A DNA stretch of 64,000 nt from Rhytidiadelphus loreus (taxonomy: Eukaryota > Streptophyta > Bryopsida > Hypnales > Hylocomiaceae). The notes below the pieces were generated by a model. That model made no database searches. It was not told the origin of the DNA and saw only the letters and a list, made by a program, of their open reading frames with translations. Where the stretch lies: positions 36,579,025-36,643,024 of the forward strand of contig OX344763.1 in assembly GCA_947034895.1 (NCBI GenBank), written 5' to 3'. Below, in pieces: positions 35,446 through 49,477 of this stretch. The translations under genes and the position numbers were made by a program. Numbering within the stretch: the stretch's first letter is position 1; each line of letters starts with the position of its first letter.

Positions 35446-37582
35446 ATGAGCAGCGAGATGGAGGAGAGTGGCAGTGCAGTTGAGGACGAGCAAGTGACGT
35501 TGAGCGCTAGGGACACTAGGTTAAGTTTGCCTCAAGCACTGTGGAGGAAATCCATCTCTCCAGTGAAGTCTTTGAAACGAGAAAACTTCGCAAACGCGGC
35601 AGGCCAGTTGGTTTTGTTCGGAGCCAAAGTGGCGGCATTGGAAGCTGTCCGACGAATTTCGCAAGCGAGATGTCGACCTCTTTGGTTGGGTTTGCAAGGC
35701 ATTTTCACCATCCAAGCTCCACCTTTCAACTGGCTGCAGCGCTGGTCTCCTTTCCAACATATTGCCACAGCCACACAGGTTTTTTTCTTCTGTTTCATCC
35801 CCGCTGATGCGCTCTTGTCTGTCTCGAGCTTTTTCATTGCGAGCCCTAATTTCAACTTTCTGAGCAGAATTTTTGATCGCTTGACAGAGCTTCTCGAGGC
35901 CACTTGTTTTCTTGTCAATTGCAACTGCTGTAACGAGTGCAATTGAGGAGGCACGGATTGCTTCAGGCGAGGACATATTTACTGCATTGGATGATTCGGC
36001 TCATCGCGACCACTCTGACAGTGATAGTGAGGAGCCCATTCGGCCAACAGATCAGAGAGCCCTAACACTGCATCTTCTTAAAGAGGAATTGGAGGACAAA
36101 GGCATCACCCTGCCTGAAAGGTGGATATCTTCTGAATACTAACGATGTGACTTGGCTAAAAATAATGAATAATTAGTACTGTTTAGAACTTCAGAATCCA
36201 GATTTTTTAGTGCAATCGGTCATCTATAATAAGTGACCATGATCGAATTTGCTGTTTTATGGATGCATCTGAAGGAGCTGCTTGAATGTGGGTTGGATTG
36301 GGCTGGGCGGGCCACAGGATGGATGCTGATGAACTGGGAAGATTTCTTATAGCGGCCAATGGGAACGTTTCCAATTTTATTGCAAAGGTGAAGAAAACGG
36401 TGCAATGGCGAGGAAGGCATCACATATTCTCTGCAGCTGAGTTGAAACGGTGGGAACATCTTGTGTACTGGCATGGAAGAGATGCCCAAGGCAGACCTGC
36501 ACTTATCGTACGGCTGGGCCTTGCTTTCACTGTCCTTGATCCTACTGACCATCCAGGCTTCGCTCAAGCTGTAGGTATGTACAGATGTTGCGTACTTTGA
36601 TTGACATAGTTCTAAAGTGGAAAAGTAGAAATCTTTGAGAACTAGAGAAATGGTCTTACGACCATGCATATCCCCAGGTTCTTGATATGGAATTGGAGTG
36701 TTCGCATTCAACTATTCATGGCTTATTTTTCTTTTTGGTGCTTCTGTATTTTTATTATGCCTACACCTCGACTCCTATCCTAGGTGGGCCACATTTGTAA
36801 TCGATCAATCATATTGGTGAAATTTACCTCTCCGAAAATCGTTGTTGCGTTTGGGTCGCAGTGTCACAGGTGGAGGCTGGAGTGTTGAAGTTGGTGGTAG
36901 ACAAGGATGACCCAACCATTACAGTGGTGCTGGACTGTGAATGTGAAAATACTGTTGGTTTTCCTTCGGAAAGATTGAAATCTCGAATTCGTTTACTTCA
37001 GGACCATTACCCTTGCCGATTGGCATTTCTTCTGGTGGTAAACCTGCCACCAGAAATGCGTGGATTTGCCCAAGAAGTTCTACAGGTACATTGTTTATTT
37101 ATTTTAATCATGCTTTGCTTTACGAGTTTTTACCTTGCAAAGCCTCGCATTTCCTTCTTCTTGTGCATCAGTTAGAACTTCAAATATAATGGAGTACAAG
37201 AACTTGATGTGGAGTGATGATGTTGGAACAGATTTTGAGTCCCACGACACAAAAGAAGGTACATTTGAAAGGTTATCGCCGGTACGTTGGACTGTTAGCT
37301 GTTCATCTTGGGACAAGTGAAAATGTTCCTCCATTTCTTGGTGGCAAATGCAAATGCCAGATCTGTAGCAACAAGGTGATTTCAGAAGCAGAACAGCGCA
37401 GAATTCTGGAAAGACAAGCTGAAGCTAGACAAAGGGAACTGGAAGATGCGGGTAAAGAAGTACAAGCTGAGTCGAACGGGAATCGTTTATCAGCGGAGCA
37501 GTCCCCCATGAGTACGTTACGGCTTTTTATAGTGGGTTTTCTTATTATTTGGGTAATGGTTACAATGGTTACACTTAACTAA
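35446..37582 (+). CDS. SEC14-like CRAL-TRIO lipid-transfer protein with C-terminal membrane anchor
   Basis: Five exons with GT-AG borders: 35446-35778, 35888-36120, 36318-36574, 36862-37085, 37232-37582, together exactly 466 codons including the stop. The order of blocks matches a plant SEC14 group. The N-terminus (LWRKSISPVKSLKRENFANA, then LGLQGIFTIQAPPFNWLQRW) precedes SFSRPLVFLSIATA, an acidic linker DSDSEEPIRP, and ELEDKGITLPERMDADELGR. The CRAL-TRIO fold spans about residues 190-400 (WEHLVYWHGRDAQGRPALIV, VVLDCE, LLQDHYPCRLAF, VPPFLGGKCKC). A Glu/Arg-rich helix follows, and the chain ends in one hydrophobic segment, LFIVGFLIIWVMVTMVTL, a tail anchor. SEC14 proteins bind or exchange phosphatidylinositol or related lipids at membranes. 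The N-terminal extension and tail anchor set this group apart from yeast Sec14. The start follows a leader with no nearer in-frame ATG visible. Confidence 0.88.
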
Positions 37583-38960
37583 GTTGACAATAATGAGATA
37601 TCTTTTCCTCATTGGTCTTGTTGGCAAGTCAATCCTAGAACAGTAAACATTTTCACTAGTGCATTGGCCATATCCTTTAGGGTCAAACTTGTATTAGTCA
37701 GGAAGGAAATGGGCTAGTATGGATGCTTATGGAAGCATGCCAGTCACTGGATGCTTGTGATTGTCACTTTCAGTCTGTAAATTAAGTGATATGACGAGAA
37801 GTTAGATCCAGTTTTTTCTTTTCAAAGACAAGCAGTTGGTTGTAGATAATAACAAATTTCTGTACATTGGGAGATATCATTAAGCAGGGGTGAGGTCGGG
37901 GCACAGGTTGATCATGAGCTCAGGAATGGAGGCCATTAATCCTCTGACTGATTAAGAATATGACTTCTTATCACCTCGACCAAGAACCATCGCACGTGGG
38001 CGTCACTAGGTGTTTGCCGACTTGGAAGAAGAAAAGTGGTTTCGCGCTGAATAGAGCTTTGAGCCAGGAGTGCATTTCAGAACAATTCTTTACCTTTCGT
38101 CACATAGATGATGTGAATCTTAGTTCATTGTATCTTTATCCTGTCTGTATATCTGCATTTTCGGCAGGTTTCTCAAAATCTCTGAGTGAAAGAGATTTTT
38201 TTCTGATTATTTATGCCCCTTCTGCGTAACTTTATCTATTTCATTTTGTGCTGACCGTTAATTCTCTTGTTTCGAAACTTTCGAAATTTCTATGGGCTTT
38301 TAGTTATGTCTAAGTCTAAGTTACTTGCACTACAGTATGAGAAACTAACTGCAATGCCCTGCAGGCCGGACCTATCGGGGACGCGCTTCATAGATCGATT
38401 GATGAAGTCGATTTCTGTCAGATTATTACAGGTACATGTGGAGCCTCGAGATTTGATATCATATCATTTGTTGTGGTCCACATTCTGCAGTGTAATTGCA
38501 GTACTAACTTCAATTGAACGCTAAGCAATCTGTTTCATGTGAACCGACTTCCACATGTGCTGAAGTCACATGACTACTGTCAAAGCTACAAGTGTACTAC
38601 TTTAATTCCTGAAGGACTTAAGGAAGGACAATGTAGCTGACAGAGGAAGCCTAATGTTTGTGGCTCTAGTGAGTCCAGGACTCTGCACAATTGATAAGCT
38701 AGGTCTTTTCAGTCAATTGTGCTTCCTCCACCAATCCTACCACTGGTTGCAATAGGCCAGTACCATGGTACCAAAAGTGGGCTTTATGACCAAGTTACTG
38801 TAGTCCTTGGTCAAGCTGAAAACTTCTTCTCTTTAGTTCTGTGCTAGAAACTGACATGCAAACAAAGCCTGACCAAGTAACCAGTGATGACAGTCTTGGG
38901 AGTAGTTAAAACCTCATTTTATTTCTTCTGTTAAAATGAAGACAGAGACTTTCATTGCAA
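37583..38960. other. Downstream of the SEC14 gene, possible 3' UTR
   Basis: 38365-38431 is flanked by AG and GT (TGCAG ... TTACAG/GTACAT) and could be spliced in some transcripts, but the SEC14 frame is already complete at 37582. No independent gene is supported. Confidence 0.35.
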
Positions 38961-41740
38961 GAAGAGTGGTACAGTAGTTGAAAGTCTATTCCAAATACAA
39001 CAAAGGACATGGACAAACACTCAATCTGGTAATCCAACTCACCTGTCAACCACAGTAAGTAACCCTAGTAGGTCTTGAGGGCAGACACCATGTAAAGTAC
39101 TTTCATATCCTCAGTATATCCCCATGATGTATTGTCTGTATGTACAGTACACCATGTAAAGTTCACTTTTATGTAAAGTCCACTTGTATTCATAGACATT
39201 ATACACCATTGTATGAAGTTATATTTGAAATACTATAATTTAGTCAACCATGGTATTATTAAAAATTCAAAACATAGATATATGGTCAAAAAGGACCTCC
39301 TATACCTTTAAGAATTAAACAATGTTAGTCAAAAGGAAGAGATTGATATTCACGTACAATTTGTCCTTTGATTACATTGAATGCAACATTTTGAAGCTTA
39401 CCACTTTAGAATCAATGTCTAATAGGCAAAGCCACTCTATTGGCTTAACTTGCATCATGTATGTAAGGCCAGTACGTAGCCTTGGATGAAGGTAAGGATG
39501 CATGAGTGTACGTTGCATCACCTTGATGGAACTATGAGCTACTAACATTGACTTGACCTCTAAAGGTCCAAACTCCGCCTTTTGGCAACATAGCAATTTC
39601 GGGCACATGTTCTATGAAGTTTTCTAAGAAAAAGAAGAAAAAATTATGTTTGTAGTGAGCTATCCAAAATTGCCATGTTGCCAAAAAATAGTTTTTGGAC
39701 TTGGAAGGATTAACTAATCATTTGTAAAGAACTTGGGGAATTGCAACATTTGGCTTGGCTTACTTTGGTTTAAAGTATATAATTGTTGTCATTCCATTTT
39801 GAAAAAAAATCCCTATTACCATTATCTCTGTTAATCCCCATGAAAATGGTAGATGGAGAATACAACTATAACCATTTGACAACCATAAACTTGATACTCA
39901 TATAAAAAAATTCATCATTTGTACCAAATTGTATTGACTGCTCTCATGAACATCTAAATTACATGTACTCAAAATCCATATGGTATGACACAATCCACTG
40001 AAATGAGAAACAAACCATCAAACTCTTGGAATTATAACAACTGCAATCTATGCTATTTTATATTTCTTTTGCCATCAGATGGAGAAACAAAACATTGAAC
40101 TCTTGGAAGTATAACAAGCAATCTACAGCTTCTTCTTCTTTTTAAATTTTTTTTCCACCATCTGATGTCAATCTTTGTGTTGGGTGTGCATGTAATTATT
40201 TTCCTTAGATCAATAAAATTCACCCAAATCAGTCCAGGATTGGAAGAAATCAGCTGCAGATAACTTAGAATTTGAGGATTCCATCACACAAAATTCAGAA
40301 ATGCTTGATCAGTTCCCGATTGCCTCAATTTGGTGACAACATTGACGATGAGAAAAATCTGATCTGATGGGGTGTAAGTTAAGCTTCCAAACTTCCAAAG
40401 CTTGGAAAGAAAGCAACATAAGTTAAGACTGAGTGTGTGTGTGTGTACATGTACTTGAAGGTACTCTTTTTCAGTACAATCCGCATGCAAAACAAAGATC
40501 TTTCCCTTTCTTTTGTCAGCACAAGGCAACACGTTAGCAAACAAAATGAACAATTGCCAGGCTCCGTCCACCCATCAAAAGTTGGGAGTCAGAAAAAATT
40601 TCAGCTTTTAATTTTGTAGCTTCAATGACATGGGGGACAAGGACAAGATATTTGCCTCAGTACTGAACAAGGTGACAACCACGCGCATAATGAAAGCCAG
40701 TGATTTGGGAGTTCTGATAAGCTGCACTGAATGAAAGAGAACTGAATGATCTGTTGAATGACGATGGATCCATTTCATTTGTTTCAAAAAGAAAAAAAGA
40801 ATGACAATGGATCTGTTGAATGACGATGGACAATTTGACTGCTGGCCCATTTGGGTCCCCAAAACAGTTAATATATATACTCAGGAGCTTGGGCTGTGGG
40901 TAAGGCTAGAATTTATTTTATTTTATTTTATTTTTTCTGAAGAATTTGAGTGCATCAGGCCAAAAGGAATGGTTGTAAGCTTAACAGAAACAGAACTATG
41001 GAATCCACCAATGATGTCGTCCAGTGAAATGATGCAAGAGGAGATATGAAAAATCCATAAAGCAATGCAAGGCACATCATTTCATTTTCTGTGGGCACCT
41101 GTGCCACACATGAATCACATGGCTGGGAAAAAATGTGAATCAAATGGATTGAGTGCGATTTGGCTCTTGACTTTGGACTGCATCAATAAAACATGACGGG
41201 TTGTCACCGGCACCTTCTTCTCCCCATTCTCCATTTTTCTTTTAGAGAATGAGGATGTAGCACCTCATCTCTCCTTGAATTGCAAAGGGACCATTCTATG
41301 AAAGATGATTGAGAAGTTGTTTTTGTACTTTGCAGGTGAAGAATGGGTGTGAAGATTCAGAAGCCGTATAGATTGAGAAGCAGTGCACCCATTAGCAACC
41401 AGGGATGGGTACCTGACTTGTAGGATACCGTTATTTCCGGCCAGGCAAAACTTCTCTGTGAATCATGTTTGGGAGTCTCGTTTTAATCACATGCACAATA
41501 TGTGAGGCTGAAAGGACCAATTGCTAAATGCCATGTATTGCAGCATTTATTATTTTGAAATTTGTACACATGAGTAGTAACTAGTCTCCCCTATGAATGG
41601 AATTGCAAGACTCTAGATGTCATAAACTAGTTCGGAACACTTTTTGCCTTCTAAAATTTACAGAAATTTCAGTTTTGCAAATAAAATTCTGAAAATTTTG
41701 CAATCCCAATATTTTCTATCTCCCTACATGGGAAAAATTT
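38961..41740. other. AT-rich intergenic DNA with simple repeats
   Basis: A (GT)n tract lies at about 40434-40447 and a (TTTTA)n run at about 40914-40940. At 39545-39600, CCTCTAAAGGTCCAAACTCC...TTTTGGCAACATAGCAATTT matches the left end of the repeat at 42724, so one more decayed copy starts here. No gene. Confidence 0.4.
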
Positions 41741-41961
41741 CAAACACACCCAACCGCTCAACAGCTGTTCCACAGATGCTTAAGTGATTAGGTATGGGTG
41801 GTTTGACTATATACATCCTTGGAATTTTTTGTGAAAAGTAGAGAACATCTATAGTAGCTTGACTTCCAATGAGTATTTTTGGATTTTTTAAATTCCAATG
41901 ACTCTCACGGTTACACAATGCATGATTTCCAGGGTCACCCCCCGCGTCGTTCCAAGGTTAA
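41741..41961. mobile_element. Short TTAA/CCC-type MITE (second family), degenerate
   Basis: Contains GACTTCCAATGAGTATTTTT and ends CGTCGTTCCAAGGTTAA, the same end as the copies at 48968 and 61803. The left end has lost its TTAA. Confidence 0.4.
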
Positions 41962-42723
41962 CAAGCCATGTCCATTGTCATTCTTTGCATGGTAAAAAGG
42001 GTTGCCTCCTATTGTCTCCTCTTTTCACTCCGTACCTTCTCATTCTTCATAGAAATTTCATTCTCAAAAAAAGTGTAACAATCCCTAAATTGTATAACCA
42101 AGCAATGGGCCTCCTCATGTTGAGAAGGCATTATGCTTTGCTAGATGCCTCGGAGGGAGGGACTTATCATCAAGTTGATTCAAGGGTTTGGATTGGCAAA
42201 GGAGCTATAGAAGACAATTTGGATCATTGGAGGGGGCCCCTTTTCAAAAGATGCAAAAGCTCATTTGAAAACAATATTATGTCTAGGTGTGTCTAGTTGA
42301 GTGTTCAAAGGTAACTAAAACCTAAATTTCTACCACACAAAATTTGGCCAAAAATGTACAATCTCTATTTATGAGAGGCTATAGTCAATCTGGGTTAGAT
42401 TTTCGTTATCATTTTTAAATATTCATAATTTATTCTTACAATATCTAAAAAAATTGCATGCTAAGAGATATTGGAATTTTCTTTAGAGTTTTAATGCTAA
42501 CAATGCTTTGAAGTCTATATAATTATGGTTGTTGAACATTATGCTTCAAGCCAATGTTTCAACCAAGCATCTTCTCATTCATCCTAAGTACTTGAATCTT
42601 GAAAAGATGGTTTTTCCTTACTATCAATGTGATGAAATTAAGGTAAAATAATAAAGAAAAACTTAAAAGGATTAAGGGTTAAGAGGATTAATAATAGGAA
42701 CCATGGTCAAACACTTAGTACTT

Positions 42724-43625
42724 TGCCCCTAAAGGACCAAATTTCATTTTTTGGCAACATAGTGATTTTAGGTAGCTCACTATGAATGGAATTTTTAATT
42801 TTTTTCTTTGAAATTTTCACACAATATGTGACTGAAGAGTAGCTTTAAGGCCCAAAAGATTTTATAACTTTTGACTTCATGGTTAAAAAATTATTGTATG
42901 ATATGTAATTTTCTTTGAACTATAGGCAACTTGAGCAACTCAATTTTTATTTTTTTAAATCACTTTTTTAAGAAATAAAATTTGAAATAGGTTCTTTAGA
43001 TTTATACAAATGTGGAAAGCTTTGAATCATTTCATTTTAATTAATGAGATGAAGTTGTGAGGAGTTTTAGTTTGTAGGTAGTTATGGAATCTCTACTCTA
43101 AAATAAACTTTGAAGTTCTTTATTTAACTCAATTTTCAAAAAAATCAAAAAAATCAAAATCAAAGGATGTAGATTATTTATTACAACATTACAACCATTG
43201 GGATTAGCATTTTTCAAGTCCATAACTACATTCTTATCAATTTAGTAGTTTGAATCATTCTCTATTTCTTTCTACTTACTATTTTTTTCCTACATGTTGT
43301 ATAATTTCAAATGATCTAGAAATTTTCAAGCATATAGACAACTTGCCTTGAAGAATGAATCCAACAAAACACCACCAACATGGACAATTTTTCATGCAAA
43401 TGTAACCTTGTGATGGTCATTTTTTTGTAGGGCCAAAAAAAAGATTTTTGTCACTTCAAACACTAATATCTTGCAATCTTCATGGTGGAAATTTTTGAAA
43501 AAAATTCCACTTCTTTTTAAACTAGTGTACTACAAGATCCTATAGTTATATATGTCCAAAAATGATTTTTTTCTAAATTTGGTACTTGTACTGAAAATGG
43601 AAATTTGGAGCGTTTAGAATTAAAC
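42724..43625 (+). mobile_element. TTAA/CCC-type element, degenerate
   Basis: Starts GCCCCTAAAGGACCAAATTT (the TTAA is mutated) and carries AATATCTTGCAATCTTCATGG and AAGATCCTATAGTTA before a decayed 3' end, GAGCGTTTAGAATTAA. Same orientation as the 44184 copy. Confidence 0.5.
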
Positions 43626-44183
43626 ATTTTAGGCATACACTTGAACCTCATTATCATGACCCTCTCTACAATGACATCCTAGAATTGAGGTACAAAGTGG
43701 TAACCAACAATTGTGTTCATATCCAGCTATAGTAGTTCCAATGGCACATGGCACTTCCAATTTCGATCATTTTCACACTTCCTACATGTCTAGAAGTCCT
43801 ATAGTATAGTGGCATATTTTAATTGCATGGTGTTGTATTTGAACTAGATAAGGTTTTGACATTAAAATGGCATCCTAATAAAACATACTAAATATTTGAA
43901 TGGACAATCCTGAATATTTATGCCTTAACATATTTTAGTACATAATTTATATTCTATAAGTAAGATACAATGATGTATATATAATCCTAACAAACCTTTA
44001 GGGTTAATCCTATAATGTCCAAGATGCCAAAATTTGACAATTGGATGATTTAAAATCAAGTGTAATGGATAAAGAATTTTACTTTTATCATCCATTGTGT
44101 TTAGAGTTGCTAGAATGTGTGATTGCGACAAATGGTGATGAAAATTTCTTCATTTAGGTATATATTGGTGATTATTCTATAAA

Positions 44184-45164
44184 TTAACCCCTTAAGGACC
44201 AAAGTCTTCTCGAGGGACTTTTGGGATTTTGGGCAGGCTCATTCAAGTTGGTGTTGCGGCCTAATTTTTTGAAACTTTTTGAGTGCGTGTAGTTAGTCAC
44301 GAGCTTCGCGTACACAAAAATTTCATAGAAATCCGAGTTGTTATGTAGAAGTTATGGTCATTTTTCCGCCAAAAACTGTTTGTTGGGCAGTTGGGGCAGG
44401 GGAATATGTGTTTGACTGTGCAGGGGCAGCACAAGTGGGCAAGAGGACAAGAGAGGGGAGGGCAGCGGGTTTGAAGTGGAAACCCGGGTCTTGGAAAGTT
44501 GGGCTTTGATGTTGGGGGTTGGGCCTTTGGAGACATCTTGGGTCCCTTTCTACAAGTGTTGCCCAGTCTATGAACTTCTTTGCAAGCAGCTGCAAACTTC
44601 GGAAGGTCATACAAATCTCAGATTTTCATATTTTTCAATTTTTTTTTTCCTACTTGTCAAATATAAGTATGTCTTTCTATCCACCATTTGGATTTTCAAT
44701 ATCTCAAAGTATGTGGTGGGAAAACCAATTCGAAAATGACCTAGTGCATTGTCAATTTCTGGGACATTGTGGCATTGCAAGATTTTTTTGGAGGTGTTAG
44801 GTGTGTTGGATTGATTTGAAAATTGGTATGCACATGCCTAACTTCAACACCTACAAGAAAAAATTTTAACTTTATGCTGTGTAGTGCAAAAAAATTGAGC
44901 ATGAGACGGTCAAAGGCATCTAAAATTCTGGGGCACAGTGGGAAAAAAAAAAACTTTGACTTTGAATGTAAATATCTATCAATCTGTACGGTGAAACCTC
45001 ACAAAAATTTTACCACACCTTTTCATGCAAGTTAAATTCAAGATCCTACGGTTACATTTTTCAAAAAACTATTTCTAAGACTTCGTGAATGATCGCAGCA
45101 GAAATGGCATTTTTCAGTGGTTTTGGAGCCAGAAAATGCCTCGGTCCTTTACAATAGGGGTTAA
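44184..45164 (+). mobile_element. TTAA/CCC-type element with both ends
   Basis: 981 bp bounded by TTAA at each end: left TTAACCCCTTAAGGACC, right GGTCCTTTACAATAGGGGTTAA. Contains the family cores (ATCTATCAATCTGTACGG, AAGATCCTACGGTTAC, GGCATTTTTCAGTGG). A GC-richer interior at 44380-44560 yields only short frames with no similarity to transposase. Confidence 0.65.
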
Positions 45165-48100
45165 AATGTTCATTCTACAAATTGCCTATAGTGCATTAGG
45201 CAAGTTCTACCATTTTGTATTGATTTAAATTTGATCATGAAAATCATGCCTTGAGAAGCTGAACTTTAATAATGTAACGATGCTTGCAAAGCATAGTTTA
45301 TATTCCAGGTTGAAGTTTTAAAATTTCCTCAAATTTATTGCAATATAATATTTTCAGCCTATAATGTTTTTCCATTTATTTTTTCATTTGTGAAATGAAA
45401 TGTAAATTTGTATCTTAGTATGATATTCTTCCTTACAATATACACCTACAGTGGATCTTTCATAAACAAAAGGTTAAATTTAATATTTTATATGATTTTT
45501 TCACTTTTTCTTAATGAAAATTTACAACAATTTCAAATCTTCTCCCAAAAAATTAAAAATCTTATGACTAAAGAAAGATATTTGATGTCATCTCTAAAAA
45601 CAATACAAAATAAGGTTTTAGGAGGATCATTGCCATGGACCTTTGAAAATTAATCGAGTTCATATAAAAGGTGCCATTTTTGCCAAATCATATGGAAAAA
45701 ATAATCTTAAAACATTCTAAAAACATTCTTGGATATTTCTATTTCAATATGAAAGCTACTTAAAGCCCCCTAAAAATACCCCATGGACACATGTGGTTAT
45801 CAAAAATCACAAAGAGTGTCTTCTTCCCTCAAATATGTTCTAAAGTTATTCTTTTCATATTCAACCATCAAATGTTGCATTAAACTTGTATAGAAATGTG
45901 GAAAAAAATTCAAAAACTTCAAACGGGTAGATTCTAAGATATTAGTGTTCAAAGTGAAAAGAATTATTTTTTTGCATCTTGTCTTACTAGGTTTTTAAAC
46001 TTTGAATCCCCTTAACTCCCAAGTGCCTAAGCATTTTCCAAGAGTGATTTTTCTATGAAATAAGAGCATGGGCTTATAGTTATCCCCAATGAAGCATTTT
46101 TTTTTTCTTTCAAAATCAGTCTGAATGTATAGATATTTAAAGAGCTTAGTTATTAACATGCGTAACAATTTTGAGTGTGAAATTGCATAGAAGTTGTGAG
46201 ATTATAACAAGAGAAATGTATGCATTTTATTTTTAGTATGCTGCCCTTCCCTACAATGTTTCAAAAATTTGCATATAAAAGTTTTTTGGAAGTGGGAGGT
46301 GACATGAACAACTACAAATAGTGTTAGTATAATAAAATGCACTTTCAAAAAACTGAATTTCACATGAAAAGCTATCAAACTCATTAGACAATCCACCTTG
46401 CAATTATTGAAATGACATTTTTTTTTATAAGTAGAAACACAAATAACTCCAAACAATTGTAAGTTTAAATTTTCAATGGTGAAAATCATGAAAACACTTT
46501 ACACTTTGGGACCATTTTCAAAGCAAATGGATAAGTACAATTTCTTAAATCTCAAATCAAGTGAAATTGGCAAGCTTTGCTCAAAGTCAAGAAATCGAGT
46601 TAAATTTGCAAGCTTTATTCTTCCACTAATGGTATGTATATGCCTTTGAGGACCTCTCAAAAATCAAATATTTAAATTTTTTCAGTGAAAAACAAAAGCT
46701 TCCAATAGTTAACCTGCAATACTCCTCGTAAAAAATTTAAATCAGTAAAAAGAATTTAAGTGCCTACACCAAAACGAGCCTGAAATTTTGGAGCAACCAT
46801 ACATGATCGCTTAAACATTTAGAGGTAAACTTAAATGTTTTGCACTAAAAAGTTTGAGGTTTAATTCTTCTTAGAAAAAAATTGGATTGAAAATCTTAGA
46901 AAAAAGTGTCAAAGAAACCATTATTGATTTTCATTCTCTAAAAAATTGTTAAATAAAAGTAGGTACAACTATACAAGATGGAAGGGAAAATTAAATCAAT
47001 ATAGTTCTAAAAGGGATATGAAACATGTCAATCCTAGTTGTAAGATTGTTGAATCCCTAAATGCCCAAATCACCTTCTAATTGTTGTTTATAAAACAAAA
47101 GTATAATTTATTTAGAATATATATTTTTTAAATCTAACCATAGAATCTTGTTCTCCACTATCAAATTAGTCTAACTAAAAAAAAAAATCAAAAGCTTTGA
47201 CTCTATGGATTTTGAGATATTTGCAATCAATGTTTAGTTTTTGTATAAACAATAGTTTTTTTCCCTCCCATAATGACCTCGAGGGCCTATATCTCAAAAG
47301 AAAAGTTTTATCTATTTTTATCAAATGCAAGTATGAATAGTTAAGAATATGCATGCTAATTTTGACAAGGATTGGAGAGATAAAAGATTGTTTTCAAAGT
47401 CTTGCAATGAAGTGAGGTACATTGGAAAAACAAAAAATTCACTTGATTGTGCTCATTCATTATAAGCTTCGACCAATCAATCCCTTACCCACTTGCACAA
47501 CCATGAATTTATTTTTCTTGGGATGGCCTTAGATTGGCTAGGTTTTCCTCCGAAGACACTCTGCAATGAGCATTTCTTGGAATGTTTGTCCCTGTGAACA
47601 ATTCTTTTGCTATGGAAAGATAACTTGATGAATTACATGAAAAAAAACATAAAATTTCCAAAAAAAAATACTTGGAAGATTGGGGTAGCTTCTAAAGTTG
47701 GGTATCAACCATAAAATGGTTCATTGGGCATTTAGAGTTTGAATAAGCAATATACACCCTTTAAAACTTCTAATATTGGAAATTGTGAAAATTGAGATTA
47801 GAAACGGATCTTATATGTTAATTTTTCAAGAAAATTGCCTTAAATACTCTAGCAAAACAAGACTCTTCATAGCTTTCACATCTTTAATCCAAATGGAATA
47901 AACCCAAGCTTTCCATATAGACATAAATATATTCAATGTAAGAAAAAATTGTTTTATTTTTTACATCAATTTTTTTGCATGGGTGGGAGGTGGGTACATG
48001 GACTCAAAAAAAATTGTGCTTAGGAAGGCATAAATTTTTCTCCAACTAAGACAACAAATGAAATAAAAATAAATTATATTCCCCCAAATCCAATACATTC

Positions 48101-48232
48101 CCTTAATCTCAATTTTTTTATTTTAAATTATAGTAAAATTTGATATTACAAAGGCCTATCCAAAATTCCAAAATAACCATTCTTGGGCTTTGAACCTTTA
48201 GGGATTAAAACATAGAATGATGCAATCATCGT
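45165..48232. other. AT-rich DNA with decayed repeat pieces
   Basis: Antisense pieces of the TTAA/CCC family appear at about 45930-46050 and 46840-47060, and a sense-like end CTTTAGGGATTAA at about 48197-48208. No gene or complete element is supported. Confidence 0.4.
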
Positions 48233-48645
48233 AAGGTAGTATGCTCTAAAAGTGCCCATCTTCTTTAAACCGCCTCTATTTGGGGGTGAAGAATGGAGAT
48301 GGGGTGATTCTTAAATGGACCACTTTAAGTACATGAATGCATTAAGGAAAAATTATTTTTCTATTGCAAGAGCCAGTCATTGCCTTTGGTTTCTATACAT
48401 CTCTTTACAAGTTGCAAGTGGATAGATTTTTGGAGACCTATAGTCACAAATAGGTGCCTATATCTTGAATCTTTGAAAATTTATAAGTAATTCAAAAATG
48501 CTTGGAAAAATACAAAACCACTTGTATTAGGTTCCACACCCATTCTTCTTTCTCTGAAAAATGATCTAAAAATAATTATATCCACATAAGCCTCTGAAAA
48601 AGGCGGACAAGTCCTTAAATGGTCGCTTTTAGAGCATACTACCTT
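48233..48645. mobile_element. AAGGTA-type MITE with TA flanks, copy 2
   Basis: 413 bp with inverted ends AAGGTAGTATGCTCTAAAAG and CTTTTAGAGCATACTACCTT, perfect over 20 bp. Flanking bases make TA on both sides (TAAGG...CCTTA), consistent with a Tc1/mariner Stowaway-like origin. The second copy is at 32919. Confidence 0.7.
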
Positions 48646-48967
48646 AATTGAATGAGTCAATGTAGGTGAAAAATGATTTATATCCAGAAATGCATACATG
48701 TACAGTTACCGTACATGTTGGATAAGAGTACCATCCCAAGTTATGTACAGAGTATGAATTGCCAAGGATTTATTCTTTTCCGTTGGCGAGTTTGGCTGGT
48801 GAGGTGGCCTGAACTGTACACGTAAGTAACTTGAATTCTCGTTGCCGAACAACTGAATGGTCCCCCTAACATACATTTGTTTGAAAGATTTGTTTTTTTA
48901 AAGTTGTGGATTGGTTAGTGAGCCTCCAACAAAAATGCCTTGTCAATACCTAGGGAATCTCACCCCA

Positions 48968-49197
48968 TTAACCCTTGAACGCCGGGCTGGTCACTATGGA
49001 TATCATTTGTTTTGTCACCGTGTGAATTGTTGGCTTAAAAAAAATGAAAAAGTACCCATTGGAAGACAAACTATCGTAGATGATCTTCCCTTTCCACACA
49101 AATTTTGGAAGATGAATAGTTGCATTTTTGTCCTACACGGAGAGATCCTTTATCATTCATCGACCAAAAAACAACCTTGGCGTCGTTTATGGGTTAA
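48968..49197 (-). mobile_element. Short TTAA/CCC-type MITE (second family)
   Basis: 230 bp with TTAACCCTTGAACGCCGG at one end and CGTCGTTTATGGGTTAA at the other. On the minus strand it aligns with 61803-62037 over nearly its whole length (GAAGACCAT-like and CAATTCACACGG phrases). The 106-residue frame across it is an artefact. Confidence 0.65.
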
Positions 49198-49477
49198 GTT
49201 ATTTGAACAGTTTCATATTTGTGAGCTTTGAGAGCATCTCCACTGGGCCGCATAATAGTGTCTTGGCAAGGAGTTAGGGTGGCCGGCCTTCTTCTTCCTT
49301 TCCCCCCACTAGTCGAAAACTTTGCATTTCTTCAACGTCGAATGTTGCAAATTTTTAGCACTGCACTTCAATTTACCATGTCCTTCATGTTTGACCTGCA
49401 TCACGGTCCTAAGAGCATCTCCAGCAATGTGCTTCAAATGGGATGCACCAAGGGAGGAATGGTATGTGTCAAGCACT

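Noticed and set aside
38365..38431. Extra 3' exon of the SEC14 gene.
   Set aside because: The protein is already complete with the expected C-terminal membrane segment and stop at 37582; the frame across this stretch has no family similarity.
48911..49231. 106-residue plus-strand frame.
   Set aside because: It lies across a short non-coding TTAA/CCC MITE whose other copies have no such frame.
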